Shown one piece after another: positions 11,481 through 24,361 of a stretch of DNA of 64,000 nt. Within the stretch, counting starts at the first letter, position 1. Each line of letters starts with the position of its first letter. The notes under the pieces are model-generated. The model did no database searches. It had not been told where the DNA came from and saw only the letters and a list, made by a program, of their open reading frames with translations. Made by a program: the position numbers and the translations under genes. The DNA comes from Chloranthus sessilifolius (lineage: Eukaryota > Streptophyta > Magnoliopsida > Chloranthales > Chloranthaceae), in NCBI GenBank assembly GCA_021018995.1, contig CM037593.1:17512088-17576087 (forward strand). The letters run 5' to 3'.

Positions 11481-12240
11481 TGACACTGTGTCATTTCCTT
11501 TGCATATGATTGTGGTACTTGAAAGTGATTCCATCAAGGTCATTAAAGGTGCCAGTGATTGGTCTCATGATCAATCCTATCTTGCCTTTTAGACTTTGAA
11601 GAGTGTTCTCGGGTCAAAATCGATCGTTTGATTCTGGGTGACAAATATTTTGGTAATTCTTTGGTTGAAATTGATTGATCGATTTTGTAAATCTATCGAT
11701 CGAATCTGGGCGGACATGTTTTGCATTTTTGGACGCTTTGGTTATTTAGAAAAGTTTTTAGTCAAAGATTCCTAATGAATGTTGAAACCTATCAATAGAA
11801 GGTCTTTCTAAGTTCCAAGAGATAGTTTAATAGAGAGTGAAAACTGGTGAATACTTTGGAAGACAAAGGGTATTGAAGAATAGCTTGGGGAATGAAACAT
11901 TCGATTGAAACTATCTTGTATTGGAATCGTTATTATATTCCACGAGATCTCTTTTCTATATTGAAGGACTATGTCTTTGTTTATTTAGCGTGTTGGCTGT
12001 TGAACATCGTGTGAGATCTTGATTGAGAGTGCACTAAAGAGAAGAGAGTGTGTGCGTTATAAACGTTCCAAAAAATAGTGTATATACTCCGTGGACGTAG
12101 CCCTAGATTGGGCGAATCACGTAAATTCTTTTGTGTTGTGTGTGATTGCTTTTTGCATCTTCTTATTGTTCCATATTCATCGTGATAGAGTCCGACATCT
12201 TAAATTATAACAAGTGGTATCAAGGTCAAGTTTAGGCTAT

Positions 12241-13100
12241 AATGGCGATGAAAGTCTCGAATACACGATTCGAGGTGGATAAGTTTTCGGGGAAGAATAA
12301 CTTCGCTTTATGACAAGTCAAGGTCATAGATCTCTTTGTCCAATATGACATTGATGATGCTCTACTTAGTAAGGAGATAGGGAAGAAGGTAGGGACGTCT
12401 GATGACGAGTGGACTTCTCTTGATAAGAGAGTCGTAAGCACTATCCGATTGTGCTTGTCCGATAAAATTCTGTACAATATTCTTTACGAAAAGACTTCTG
12501 TAAATCTGTGGAAGAAGATGAAATCTCTCAATATGACAAAGTCGTTATCAAACAGACGCTTCATGAAGAAACAATTTTAGACACTTCGTATGAAGGCTGG
12601 TACGCGTATTCATGATCATTTAAATTCGTTTAATAAAATAATTAGTGAACTATTAAGCATTAAGGTGAAACTTGAAGAAGACGATCTTGCACTTCTCTTA
12701 CTCACTTCATTACTTACATCTTATGAGCACCTTATGACCACATTAATTTATGGTAATGATACTATAGTCGTCGAAAAAGTGACTGTTATACTTCTTTCAG
12801 ACGAATTAAGAAAATAACCTGAATCTAACTTCGAAGGGACTAGTCTCTTTAGCGAAAGACCGAAGTCGAAAATGTGATCTTAAAAGAGATAAGTTCAGAG
12901 GAGACAATAAATCAACGAGAGGAAATAACATATCCAAATTCAGGGGTGATAAAAAGGATATTATCTGTTACTTCTGCAAACAAATTGGACATATTCGCAA
13001 ATATTGCAAACAAAGATTGAATAAAGATAAGAGTGATGAAGGTACTTCGCAACATGCCAGTGTTGCTAAGTCAAATTCCGGTGAAGATCTATTGTGTGTA
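12241..13100 (+). pseudogene. copia gag (dead)
   Basis: Capsid-like start FEVDKFSGKNNFAL, followed by TGA (12318-12320 or so) where the family has Trp, then the UBN2-type region, with a CCHC zinc knuckle CYFCKQIGHIRKYC near 12967-13010 that would bind template RNA. At least two stops interrupt the frame. Encodes the particle protein in an active relative. Confidence 0.8.
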
Positions 13101-13119
13101 CTATTACTCTCCAGTTAGG

Positions 13120-13532
13120 TTGATGGAAGATGGATCCTAGATTCAGGGGCATCGTATCACACGTGTTCTTATCGGAATTTGTTTAACCAGTACAAGGTAG
13201 CCAATGGTGAGACTATTTTAATGGGGAATGACAATATATATGAAGCAGTGAGAATCGATTCTATCAAAATAAAGATGCTTGATGGTTGTGTTCGCACTCT
13301 TACTGAGGTGAGGCATGTGCCTGATATAAAGAAAAAATTAATCTTGTTGGGGGCATTGGATGAGATAGGATATCGAGTCATCCTAAAATATGAAAAATTG
13401 AAGGTTAGAAGAGGTGTTATAACCTTGATGAAAGGTGAGAAGATGAGGAATCTTTACATTCTAGTAGATGACACAATCAACGATATTGGTGTTGCAGTTA
13501 CGAAAGATTCAAAAGATCTCTCAAATTTGTAA
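13120..13532 (+). pseudogene. copia aspartic protease region
   Basis: Catalytic WILDSGAS motif near 13130-13155 is intact, followed by a 117-codon open stretch (13179-13532) with the family's VRHVPDIKKKLILLG motif. It joins the integrase after a stop at 13530. Confidence 0.75.
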
Positions 13533-14954
13533 CACAAGAGGTTTGGTCACATGAGTTTACGTGGGCTAACAGAACTCATAAAGAATAAGGTGATTTATGA
13601 TATTCAAACTTGTAATATAAAATTTTGTGAAGATTGTATCTTCGGAAAGTAAAAGAAAGTTTTTTCACATGAAAACATACCTCGAAGGGACTGATTGATT
13701 ACATACATTCAAATTTATGGGGACTGGCTAAAGTCACTTCAATAGATAGAGCCAACTACTTTGTATCATTCAAAGATAATTATTCAAGAAAAGTTTGACT
13801 GTATCCGATTAAAAATAAGTCAGATGTGTTTTAGAAATTCAAGCAATGACAAAGTATGATTGAAAAGCAAACTGACATAAAGGTGAAGATTCTCATATTA
13901 GATAATGATAGGAAATACTTGTTATCGGATTTCAAAGTTTACTGTAAAAATTAAGGGATTGTTAGACACTTAATAGTTCTTAGAAATGCTCAAAAAATAG
14001 CATAGTCGAGAGGATAAATAGAATACTATTAGAAAAAACAATATGTATGTTGAATCATTCCAACCTGAGTCATGAGTTTTGGGCAGAGGCTGTGAGTATA
14101 ATATGTTACTTGGTCAACCGATCGCCTTCAACGACATTGAACTCAATAATTGCAGATGAGGTTTGGTATAGAAGACACAAAAGTTACTCTCACTTAAGGG
14201 TGTTTGGATGTGCCGCATATACATTACTTCAGGGAAGTGAACGATTCAAGTTGGATCTTAAATCCAAAAAGTGTGTCATGATTGGTTATGTTCAAGGAAT
14301 AAAAGGTTATCGTTTGTGGGATACACAATCTCACAAAGTGATAATTGAAAAATATGTTACTTTAAACTAAGATGAGTTTTCGATGAAAAAGACGAAAGAC
14401 AAACCTCAGTCATTTGGTGAACCACATGTATAACTTGATGCTGAAAGGCATAAGCAAGGTGAGAAAAATAATGAAGACTCTGAGATAGAGTATGATGACA
14501 CGGTTTCTCAAGACTTGCAGTCTCAAATATTGAGTTCGATTTAAGCTATCTTGAGAAGGTCAGAAAGGACAAAAAAATATCTTGAAAAGTTTAAAGATAG
14601 GATTTCTTTAACACTAGAACTTATCACAGAGAATGGGAAATCAAACACAGAAAATGTCTTGAAGCTTGGGTGGATACAGATGCAATAAAGTGATAATTAG
14701 CTATAAAAGAAGAATGTCAGTCACTTCTGAAAAATGAGATATGAGATCTCATGAAACTTCCTAAAGAGAAGAGAGTCATCGGTTGTAAATGAGTCTTTCG
14801 AAAGAAAAAGGTGATAAGAGACAAACTCTGAAGTTCAAAGCAAGACTAATTGAAAAGGGGTTCTCTCAGAAAGAGGGTATCATTTACAATGAGATATTCT
14901 CTTTGATTGCGAAGCACATATCAATTCGCATGTTATTGGTGGTGGTTGCTCATA
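13528..14954 (+). repeat. Tandem duplication inside copia, first unit
   Basis: Integrase through early reverse transcriptase, starting TGTAACACAAGAGGTTTGG. The same 1.43 kb follows at once from 14955. The open integrase segment 14047-14370 (HEFWAEAV, VNRSPS, GYKLW-like end) reappears at 15475-15798. Confidence 0.9.
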
Positions 14955-16381
14955 TTGTAACACAAGAGGTTTGGTCACATGAGTGAACGTGGGCTAACAG
15001 AACTCATAAAGAATAAGGTGATTTATGATATTCAAACTTGTAATATAAAATTTTGTGAAGATTGTATCTTCGGGAAGCAAAAGAAAGTTTTTTCACATGA
15101 AAACATACCTCAAAGGGACTGATTGATTACATACATTCAAATTTATGGGGACCGGCTAAAGTCACTTCAATAGATAGAGCCAACTACTTTGTATCATTCA
15201 AAGATAATTATTCCAGAAAAATTTGACTGTATCCGATTAAAAATAAGTCAGATGTGTTTTAGAAATTCAAGCAATGACAAAGTATGATTGAAAAGCAAAT
15301 TGACATAAAGGTGAAGATTCTCATATTAGATAATGATAGGAAATACTTTTTATCGGATTTCAAAGTTTACTGTAAAAATTAAGGGATTGTTAGACACTTA
15401 ATAGTTCTTAGAAATGCTCAAAAAATAGCATAGTCGAGAGGATAAATAGAATACTATTAGAAAAAACAATATGTATGTTGAATCATTCCAGCCTGAGTCA
15501 TGAGTTTTGGGCAGAGGCTGTGAGTATAATATGTTACTTGGTCAACCGATCGCCTTCAACGACATTGAACTCAATAATTGCAGATGAGGTTTGGTATAGA
15601 AGACACAAAAGTTACTCTCACTTAAGGGTGTTTGGATGTGCCGCATATACATTACTTCAGAGAAGTGAACGATTTAAGTTGGATCTTAAATCCAAAAATT
15701 GTGTCATGATTGGCTATGTTCAAGGAATAAAAGGTTATCGTTTGTGGGATACACAATCTCACAAAGTGATAATTGAAAAATATGTTACTTTCAACTAAGA
15801 TGAATTTTCGATGAAAAAGACGAAAGACAAACCTCAGTCATTTGGTGAACCACATGTATAACTTGATGCTGAAAGGCATAAACAAAGTGAGATAAATAAT
15901 GAAGACTCTGAGATAGAGTATGATGACACGGTTTCTCAAGACTTGCAGTCTCAGATATTGAGTTCGATTTAAGCTATCTTGAGAAAGTCAGAAAGGACAA
16001 AAAAATATTTTGAAAAGTTTAAAGATAGGATTTCTTTAACACTAGAACTTATCACAGAGAATGGGAAACCAAACACAGAAAATGTCTTGAAGCTTGGGTG
16101 GATACAGATGCAATAAAGTGATAATTAGCTATAAAAGAAGAATGTCAATCACTTCTGAAAAATGAGATATGAGATCTCATGAAACTTCCTAAAGAGAAGA
16201 GAGTCATCGATTGTAAATGAGTCTTTCGAAAGAAAAAAGTGATAAGAGACAAACTTTGAAGTTCAAAGCAAGACTAATTGAAAAGGGGTTCTCTCAGAAA
16301 GAGGGTATCATTTACAATGAGATATTCTCTTTGATTGCGAAACACATATCAATTCGCATGTTATTGGTGGTGGTTGCTCAG
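14955..16381 (+). repeat. Tandem duplication inside copia, second unit
   Basis: Near-identical copy of 13528-14954 in direct orientation; only this unit continues into the remaining reverse transcriptase. Both copies share the same stop codons in integrase, so the duplication followed inactivation. Confidence 0.9.
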
Positions 16382-17625
16382 AAAGATCTAGAACTAGAAC
16401 ATATGAATGAGAAAACAACTTTCCTCCATTAAGATCTTCATGAAGAAATTTATATCAGACAACTAGAATGATTTAAAGCAGAAGGGTCAGAATTGCTCGT
16501 TTGCAGATTGAAGAAATCTTTATACGGTCTCAAACAGTCACCCAGGCAGTGGTACAAGAAATTTGATTCATATATACTAAGCATAGGGTATCACAGGGGG
16601 CAGTATGATTGTTGTGTCTACTGAAAAGTAAATTTTAAAGGAGAGCGAATCTTTCTAATTCTCTATGTAAATAATATGCTAATAGCAACAAAAAATAAGG
16701 TTGAAATCAATAAGTTGAAGCGATCATTGAGCCAGAAGTTTGAGATGAAAGATTTTGGTTCCGTAAATAAAATCGTAGGTATGAAAATCACGAGAGATGG
16801 TAAAAATAAGAGGCTTTGGTTTGACTCAAAAGACTTTTATCCAAAAGTTCTTTAAAAAGTATAATATGAGTGATGCTAAGTCGGTATCAACTCCTCTAGC
16901 AGAACACTTTAAACTCACAAAGAAGATGAGTCTGTCTACTCATATAGAAAGGGAAGACATAAAGAATATTCCGTATGTAAATATTGTTGGGAGTTTGATG
17001 TATGTCATGATGGGTACACGACCAGATTTAGCACAGGCCTTGAGGTAGTGTAGTTTGCAAGTATATGTTTAATCTAGAAAGAGAGCATTGACTTGCAGTT
17101 CAATGTATATTGAGATATCTAAAAGGTACTGCTGAAAATGGATTGATGTTTGAAAGTGGAGATACATGTGAGTTGAATCTCTATAGTTACGTTGATTCCG
17201 ACTATGCTGGTGACCTTGACAAAAGAAGGTTTATCACGGGGTATGTGTTCGTTTTGACAGGTGATGCGATCAGTTGAAAGTCTATGCTTCAAGGGATAGT
17301 TGCGTTGTCAACTATAGAGGCCAAGTATATAGCGGCTATAGAAGCTACTAAGGAATCCTCATGGCTTAAGTTTTGGTCAGTGAATTTGGGAAGGTTGATG
17401 AGAGCACATATATTTTCTGCAACAGTCAGAGTGTCACTCACTAAGCAAAGAATCAAGTTTTTCATACTAGAACAGAGCATATAGATGTCCGGTATAATTT
17501 TAAAGATGAGAAAATATTGGTTGAAAAAATTGATGTAAAAGAAAATGCAGCAAACATGTTCACTAAGCCGGCTACACATAATAAGTTTAGGCATTGCCTA
17601 AACTTGATCAACATTTGTAGCAAAT
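16382..17625 (+). pseudogene. copia reverse transcriptase/RNase H (dead)
   Basis: RT palm region SLYGLKQSPRQWYKKF (about 16520-16565); the catalytic box reads YVNN at about 16664-16675 where the family has YVDD, so both metal-binding Asp are lost. A frameshift near 16800 moves to FFKKYNMSDAKSVSTPL; then MYVMMGTRPDLA, and RNase H with SDYAGDLDKRR, and ANMFTKP near the end. Confidence 0.85.
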
Positions 17626-17778
17626 GTTTATGCCCGTTGGGGCGGTGACACGGTTGTGGATGAAACCTAGGTGGAGAATTGTTGGTTAGGTTTAATCCTA
17701 ATGTGTAAATAGAGACACTTTGAAGAATGTTCTCAGGTCAAAATCGATCAATCGATTCTGGGCGACAAGTATTTCGTC

Positions 17779-18621
17779 GGATTTTATTAATTAATGACTC
17801 ATTTTCTATTAAAAGAAGGTATGTTCATAGCAACTTTTGGAAGCATGTAAACTTTTCTTTGTTTAGGTATTTTGTTTGGTGCCTTTATTTTCAACTAAAG
17901 ATTCTTCTTCCTCAACCACAGTTGCACATGCTTAAATCGTTGGCTGATCTGAATCAGATGATAAAGTTCTTTTTTTTTTGCGATCTTACACACAGTGGAT
18001 CTTGAGCCTACCATCAAATAGTCAGATTTGACACCAAATGACACACATCTCCAAAAGTGCTTCAAGAATCATGTTTGATATACGTCTATGATCATGTTCA
18101 CTTTTGGGGATGTGTGCAACGTGGAATCAAAAGGTGTTTGTCTAATGGTTAGCTCATGATTTGAAGACCCATTGCTATGGGGACGACACTTTTTTATTCT
18201 TGCACATGTAAAAACCCAGGTTGAGAAGGATGAATCCTAGGCTGTAAATAAAGATTCCCTTTTCTTTTGGTTAAACAAAGGGAATTTTTATAAGGGAACA
18301 CCAACTTTTTCTGAATTTTTATAACGGAACACCAACTTTTTCTATCAGCACAGCACTTAAGTTTTTTATGCAGGAAGAAAAAAGTGAGTTACTCCTAGCA
18401 GCCCTCCTTCTTATTAAGGAGATCATCAAGAAGAAGCACAATAGTCTCGTATTCATGCAAAAGTGTACGGTCCTACTTGGCATCTTTTTCTAAAAAGTAC
18501 TTTGAAAGGGAAAATGTCGTGTGAAAAGCACATTGCACCTTAGGAACCCAACTATCTTTAGTTGAAGACGGTGTTGTGTTGAGAAGTGACACATTTTGCA
18601 GCACTGTGTTTTTTCAAAAGA
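17779..18621. other. Non-coding stretch with a foldback-element fragment
   Basis: No gene seen. 17990-18180 contains inverted blocks (TGACACACATCTCCAAAAG against CTTTTGGGGATGTGTGC) like the cores of the foldback elements. 18245-18335 has a duplicated phrase GAACACCAACTTTTTCT. Confidence 0.55.
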
Positions 18622-18622
18622 G

Positions 18623-19004
18623 CGTCATTACTTGCATTCGGAAAATTGGCTCTTGCACCGAATTTAAAAGAAAGACTCGCAAGTTTGGAGAACTTTGCTA
18701 TGTGAAAATACTATCTAAGTGGTTTGATTTGAAGGTCCTCATTTAAAGATTTTAACAACAAAAATTAACACGAAATATAATCTTTAAATCTAGTCAAAGG
18801 CTATATCTGATTCAACAGTTGACCACAATAGATCATAGGATAAGTATTGGGTTTTGCTCCAACCTTACGAACTGGAGATCTATAGATCATAAACTTCAAA
18901 TTAGACGGCCTAAATTGCATTTTCACATGTTACGTGTCCCTAAAGTACTCTATGTTTCCTTAATTCGGTGTGAGGGCCAACTTTTCAAGTGCAAGTAACG
19001 GCGC
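18623..19004. mobile_element. ~400-bp TIR element, copy 1
   Basis: Ends GTCATTACTTGCATTCGGAA and, inverted, TTCAAGTGCAAGTAACGGC; inner inverted block GCACCGAATTTAAA. Flanks share TTTTCAAAAGAG with one indel, suggesting a 9-11 bp duplication of Mutator type. Homologous throughout to 41939-42344. Confidence 0.65.
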
Positions 19005-19479
19005 CCTTTTCAAAAAGAGTTGCCAAACCGCGTAGCTGGCTGGCTTTGTCATAGATGAAGTCCTCTGCACCTTCCAATGGAAGGGCAAAAAAAATTCTAT
19101 GAAAGGTAATTTTTTTAAATCTTTTCAAGTTTTTTTTCACCTATTTTGGTTAAAAAAGAATAAAATTTGGTTTCCCCTAGAGTCCTCAAAACAATCTAGA
19201 AAGACCCTAATTAGTAAGATGTCTATTCCATTAGTCCCCTAAAATAGTCTAATCGAAAGACATCTATTCCTTTTGCGGGTTTCACGACTAAAGATTCTTG
19301 TGGCGCAACTAATGATTCCACCATTCACAGAGTTGACTGCCTGGATTAGAATGATAGAGCTAGTCGTTTATTTAATATATGGAAGTCCGTGCATATCATT
19401 CCATCACACAGATGTGCGAATTGCTTTATAGCACATGATGGGTGGACACCCATTGTAGACTAACTCTAGTATTATTCTC
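19005..19479. other. Non-coding stretch with half of a foldback MITE
   Basis: 19385-19470 matches the right half of the intron 22 MITE (GGGTGGACACCCATTGTAGA then CTAACTC). Otherwise no recognisable feature. Confidence 0.5.
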
Positions 19480-20052
19480 TGTTAGGTTTAGGCCCGATTT
19501 ACTGTTGCAACTAAAATTACCTATTGGAGCCTGATTTGGTCGATTGTCAAAGGATCCCATATTAGTTTGTTTTTGTTTGAGAAAAGTCACTTATTTTGGA
19601 AACTTGTATTATTCTCTAATATAGAATCCTATTAAATAGGATATGAAAGATAGGGAATAATGTTAGATATTTTAATTATTTTTAAAAAAAATTTCTTTTA
19701 GAGTATTGTGAATAGTCTCATACCGGGTAAAACTCTTTTGAGGGTTTGAGTTATAATATGTAGTCTTGGTTCAAGGCTTGTAGCCTTCACCCAGGAGCAC
19801 CGAAATTTGTAGCTTCCACCGCAACCCATCAGTCACACACGCGCGTGCGTGTCGAGCCGAACTGGGCCGGGACGGGCACGAGCACGTGTACGTGGCGATG
19901 CGGTACGGTATGGTGCGGTGCATTTAGTTAAACTTTTGGACAAAAGTGTAACAACCCGTTTGAAATTCAAACCGTGCACTTATTTCTGAAACCATTGTGC
20001 CTTATCCGACCATTTAGTTTTTTAAACGGATATGTCCGTTCAGTTATTTTGA

Positions 20053-20640
20053 ATACACTATCGGATTCTATGTTCAACATCTATCGCACATACGACACTT
20101 TGAAAGAACTCTGGCATGCACTCGAGAAGAAATATATAACTGAAGATGCAGGGTATAATTCTTATATTATCAGTCAGTTTTTCAATTTTACGATGGTCGA
20201 TGATAAACCTATTCTTAGCCAAGTTCATGATTCAAGTTATTATTAATTATATGGTTGCTAACGGTTCTCATTTCGATGAGGATTTTTTAATTGGTGTGGT
20301 AATCGCCAAGTTGCCTCTATCATGAAAAGATTACCGAAAAATCCTTAAGCATAATAATAAGAAGATTTCTATGGAAGATCTTCTCCTTCATTTACATATT
20401 GAGGAAGAATCCCGAGTTAGGGATAAAACAAAATATTACATTGATGTGACATCAAAGACACACTTGGTTGAGTCTAAGATTGTTAGTGGACCGTCCAAGA
20501 AGAGGAAGAGAGGATATTCTCATTCTAAGGAGAATAAGAAATTCACCAAGGAGAATAAGACCATGGTACCGAAGAATGGTGGTTGCTACCACTGTGGGAA
20601 ACCCGAACATTTCAAACGAGATTGTCGCCTCTTCTAGAAG
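20053..20640 (+). pseudogene. copia gag of the nested element
   Basis: Capsid motif LKELWHALEKKY near 20100-20135; CCHC zinc knuckle CYHCGKPEHFKRDC at 20584-20625 complete. The N-terminus is deleted with the 5' LTR tail. Stops at about 20246 and 20635. Confidence 0.8.
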
Positions 20641-20699
20641 TTAAAGAATCAAGTGAATGCAGTGGAAGTGAAAAGCAACTTTGTAGCCGTTCTTTCAGA

Positions 20700-21130
20700 A
20701 GTCAATCCGATTAGTGACATCAATGAATGGTAGATCGGCACTAGTGCCACAAAACAAGTGTGTAATAATCATGACATGTTTGTGATGTATGACAAAGCTG
20801 ATGATGATCAAGATCTCTTCATGGGGAGCTCATCTACAGCAAAGATCATAGGACGTGGAAAAGTGAAATTGAATTTCACATCCAGAAAAGCCGTTACACT
20901 TACTGATATACTCCATGCATTTGATATCCACACGAATCTTGTTTCAGGTGATTTACTTATCAAACATGATTTCAAACTTGTATTTGAATCGGATAAGTTT
21001 ATCTTATCCAAAAATGATGACTTTATTGGAAAAAGATGTCATAGGAGACATGTTCAAACTCAATGTAACTGATCCAATCAATAAAATCTTACCTTCTTCT
21101 TACTCGATCGCTCTTTCTAATTTATGACAT
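20700..21130 (+). pseudogene. copia protease of the nested element, catalytic motif lost
   Basis: The expected DSGAT motif reads GTSAT (about 20734-20750), preceded by a stop. The following ~100 codons (20758-21072) remain open with the VCNNHDMF and DILHAFDIHTNLVSGDLL family pattern. Confidence 0.7.
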
Positions 21131-21985
21131 GATAGATTAGAATATATTAATTGTAGGTCTATGAAATATATGGCTAACTTAGATTTAATTCCTAAGCATG
21201 AATTTTTTTATAGTAGTGCTTGTAGTATATGTGCTAAGACTAAAATTACTAGAAAACTTTTTCCTAGTGTTATTTGAAATTCATGTTTATTGGATCTAAT
21301 ATATAGTGATATTTGTGATTTAAATAATGTTCCTACTAAAAGAGGTAAACGATATTTTATTACTTTTATAGATGATTTTTCAAAATATGCTCATATATAT
21401 TTATTAAATTTTAAGAATGAGGCTTTTGAAAAATTTACGGTTTATAAAGTATTAGTAGAAATTCAATTAAATAAAAGAATAAAAGTTATTAGATCTGATC
21501 GGGGTAGAGAATACATGTCAAATGAATTCTCTAATTTCTGTGAAATTCATGAAATTTGTCATGAGGTGACGGCTCTTTATACGCCACAACAAAACGGAGT
21601 TGCCGAAAAAAAAAATTAGAACATTAGTAGAAATGACTAATGCAATGTTAGTCAATGCTAATTTCGATAAAAATTTATGGGGTGAAGCTTTGTTAACTGC
21701 TACTCATATTTTGAATAGAATTCCACATAAAAAAACTTTAACTACACTATATGAACTTTGGAAGAATAAAAAACCTAGTGTAACCTATTTTAAATTGTGG
21801 GGGTGTAGGGCACTTGTTAGATTAGTAGATCCTAAAAGACCTAAAATAGGCCTTAGATCTATTGAGTGTGCATTTGTTGGCTATGCACAAAATAGTAAAA
21901 CTTACAGATTTCTAGTTATGGAATCTAATGATAACATAAATAAAAATACTATAATAGAATCTAGAGATGCTATATTCTATTAATC
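21131..21985 (+). pseudogene. copia integrase of the nested element
   Basis: Catalytic core with Asp in DLIYSDICD (about 21290) and Asp in RSDRGREY (about 21490), followed by TPQQNGVAE. A length change in an A-run near 21603-21616 shifts the frame; the rest continues as 21600-21983 (NLWGEAL, GYAQNSKTYR). Would insert the cDNA in an active relative. Confidence 0.8.
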
Positions 21986-22237
21986 TAAGTTTACTAATCT
22001 ATCTAATAAATTAAATATTCAAAGTCAAACTTTTGAATATGGAGAATCTTCTAAATCTAAAGAAGTTATTGAATCTTCAACTGATGAAGAGGTCGTCATT
22101 GAACCTCGACGAAGTAAACGTCAAAGATTTGAAACTAGTTTTTCAAAAGACTAATATATTTATTTAATTGAAAAAAATAAGATCAAAAGTACTAAGAAAT
22201 ATTTATGTCTAAATGAAGACGATGATCCTATCACTTT

Positions 22238-23790
22238 TTATGATGCAATAAAATTTAGAGATAGTACTTTTTGGAAAGAAACTATCAATGATGAAATGAA
22301 TTCAATAATGAGAAATAAAATATAAAAATTAGTAAATTTATCAGAATGATCTAAACTCATAGGATGTAGATGGATATTTAAAAGAAAACTTAAAACGGAT
22401 GGAACTATAGAAAAATTTAAGACATGATTGGTTGCCAAAGGATATAGACAAAGGAAAGGTGTTGACTATTTTGACACATATGCACCAATTGCTAGAATTT
22501 TTACTATAAGACTTCTAATTGCACTAGCTTCTATTCACAAGTTAGAAATTCATCAAATGGATGTTAAAACTGTCTTTTTAAATGGTGATATGGAACAATC
22601 AGAAGGATTTGTTCTACCTGAACAAGAAAAGAAAGTCTGTAAACTTATTAAATCTATATATGAGTTAAAATAAGCACCAAAACAGTTGCATGAAAAGTTT
22701 GATAATATCATTACCAATTTTGAATTCAAAACTAATGAAGCCGACAAATGTATATATTATAAATTTTCTAATAATAATGGTGTTATTATATGTCTTTATG
22801 TAGATGACTTACTTATTTTTGGAACTAATTTAGAAGTTATTTTAGAAACTAAAAACTTCTTAAGTTTATCTTTTAACATGAAAAACATGGGACAGGCAGA
22901 TGTAATTTTAGGAATCAAAATTATAAGAAATGAGAATATATTAACTTTAATTTAATCTCATTATGTTGAAAAGATTTTGAAAAGATTCAATTATTTTGAT
23001 TTAAAACCTGGTACTACACCTTTAGATATTAATATTAAATTAACTAAAAATGATGGACGATGTATGTAATAATTAGAATATGCAAGGGTTATTGGTAGCC
23101 TTATGTATGTAATACATTGTACAAGGCCGGACATTGCATTTGCAGTAAGTTAAGTAGATTTATAAGTAACCCTAGTTCTGTTCATTGGAATGTTATTTCG
23201 CATAGTTTTAGATATTTAAAGGGTACTATTAATTATGGTTTACAATTTTTTAAATATTCTCAAGTTTTAGAAGGATATAGTAATGCAAGTTGGATATTTA
23301 ATTCGGAAGAATCAAAGTTCACAAGTGGATGAATATTTACTTTTGGAGGTACTGCGATCTCATGGGAATCAAAGAAGCAAACTTGCATCACACATTCCAC
23401 TATGGAATCGAAATTTATTGCCTTAGCAGCAAGTGAAAAAGAAGCGAAATGATTAAGGAATTTACTAATAGAAATTCTAATTATAATTAAACCATTGCCA
23501 CCTATCTCTATACATTTTGATAGTGAAGCAACACTATCAAAGGCTTATAGTCAAACATATAATGAAAAAAATAGGCACATTCGTCTAAGACATAGTTATG
23601 TAAAATAATTACTTAGAGATAGAGTAATCTCAGTAATTGAGGTCAGGTTTGTAAAAAATCTAGCGAATCTCCTTACTAAAAGCTTTGGCAGAGATGGGAT
23701 TCATAAGACATCAATCGGGATGAGTTTAAAGCCATTAAAATTAAAGTCACTTATGATGGAAACCCTACCTAATATTTATTTAATCAATAT
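22238..23790 (+). pseudogene. copia reverse transcriptase/RNase H of the nested element
   Basis: RT start GYRQRKGVDYFDTYAPIARI (22440), FLNGD, catalytic YVDDLLIFG intact near 22797-22823, then MYVIHCTRPDIAFA, RNase H with [14 protein letters not shown] and HIRLRHSYVK. Interrupted by several stops (22671, 22953, near 23068 and 23581). Confidence 0.82.
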
Positions 23791-24275
23791 TTAGGTTCAA
23801 AGAAAAAAAAATGTCGTAAATCCGTGGCTACTAAAGGATACTACATTGATGAGAAATAAATCTCATATATATCTCAGGAAGGATAGTGTTTTATCTGTAA
23901 TGGATAAGGGGAGGTTGAACATTGCTCTTAATAGTCCTATAACACTATGTGTTGAAATGTTAAAGTTACATGGATATCTCTTATAGGTCTGCCTATATAA
24001 GTGTAAAGGTGGAGCCGCTTTCAATGAGACTTGACTTTATCTCATAAACACTTATGAAAACTAAGGTACTAGCATAGGGCCTAAATATGTTGACCTATTT
24101 TCATTGAACACCAAATATGTGTGTGAAATATTTCCGATTTGTCATATAAGATTGTTAGTTCAAGACTTAGTTTCACTAAAGACCTTGACAAACTTTGAAT
24201 TATTTTCACTAACTTAAAAATTCAAGTCTGTAAGATATTTTCATTTATACACATAATTTTAGCTTTGCTCTGATT

Positions 24276-24361
24276 TAAATCTTTAAAAATAGTGGGGGAT
24301 TATTTGATAGTTTAAAAGTCTCGTAACTTTTTATTTAAAATCTTTAAAATAGTGGGGGATT
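24276..24361 (+). repeat. Duplicated polypurine tract of the nested element
   Basis: AAAATAGTGGGGGATTAT occurs twice, at about 24287-24303 and 24346-24362, the second abutting the 3' LTR. A ~60-bp duplication of the primer region for plus-strand synthesis. Confidence 0.7.

Larger units (their letters stand above)
11565..17778 (+). mobile_element. Ty1/copia retrotransposon, degenerate, internally duplicated
   Basis: 5' LTR homology from about 11565 to 12212; primer site TGGTATCAAGGTC at 12215-12227; gag, protease, integrase, reverse transcriptase and RNase H in copia order; purine tract GGTGGAGAAT about 17670-17680; 3' LTR from 17684 (TGTTGGTTAGG) truncated at about 17778. The LTR pair share GTTCTC(A/G)GGTCAAAATCGATC. 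The start of the 5' LTR is unclear. Stops are mostly TGG to TGA/TAG or CAA to TAA changes, typical of methylation decay. Confidence 0.88.
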
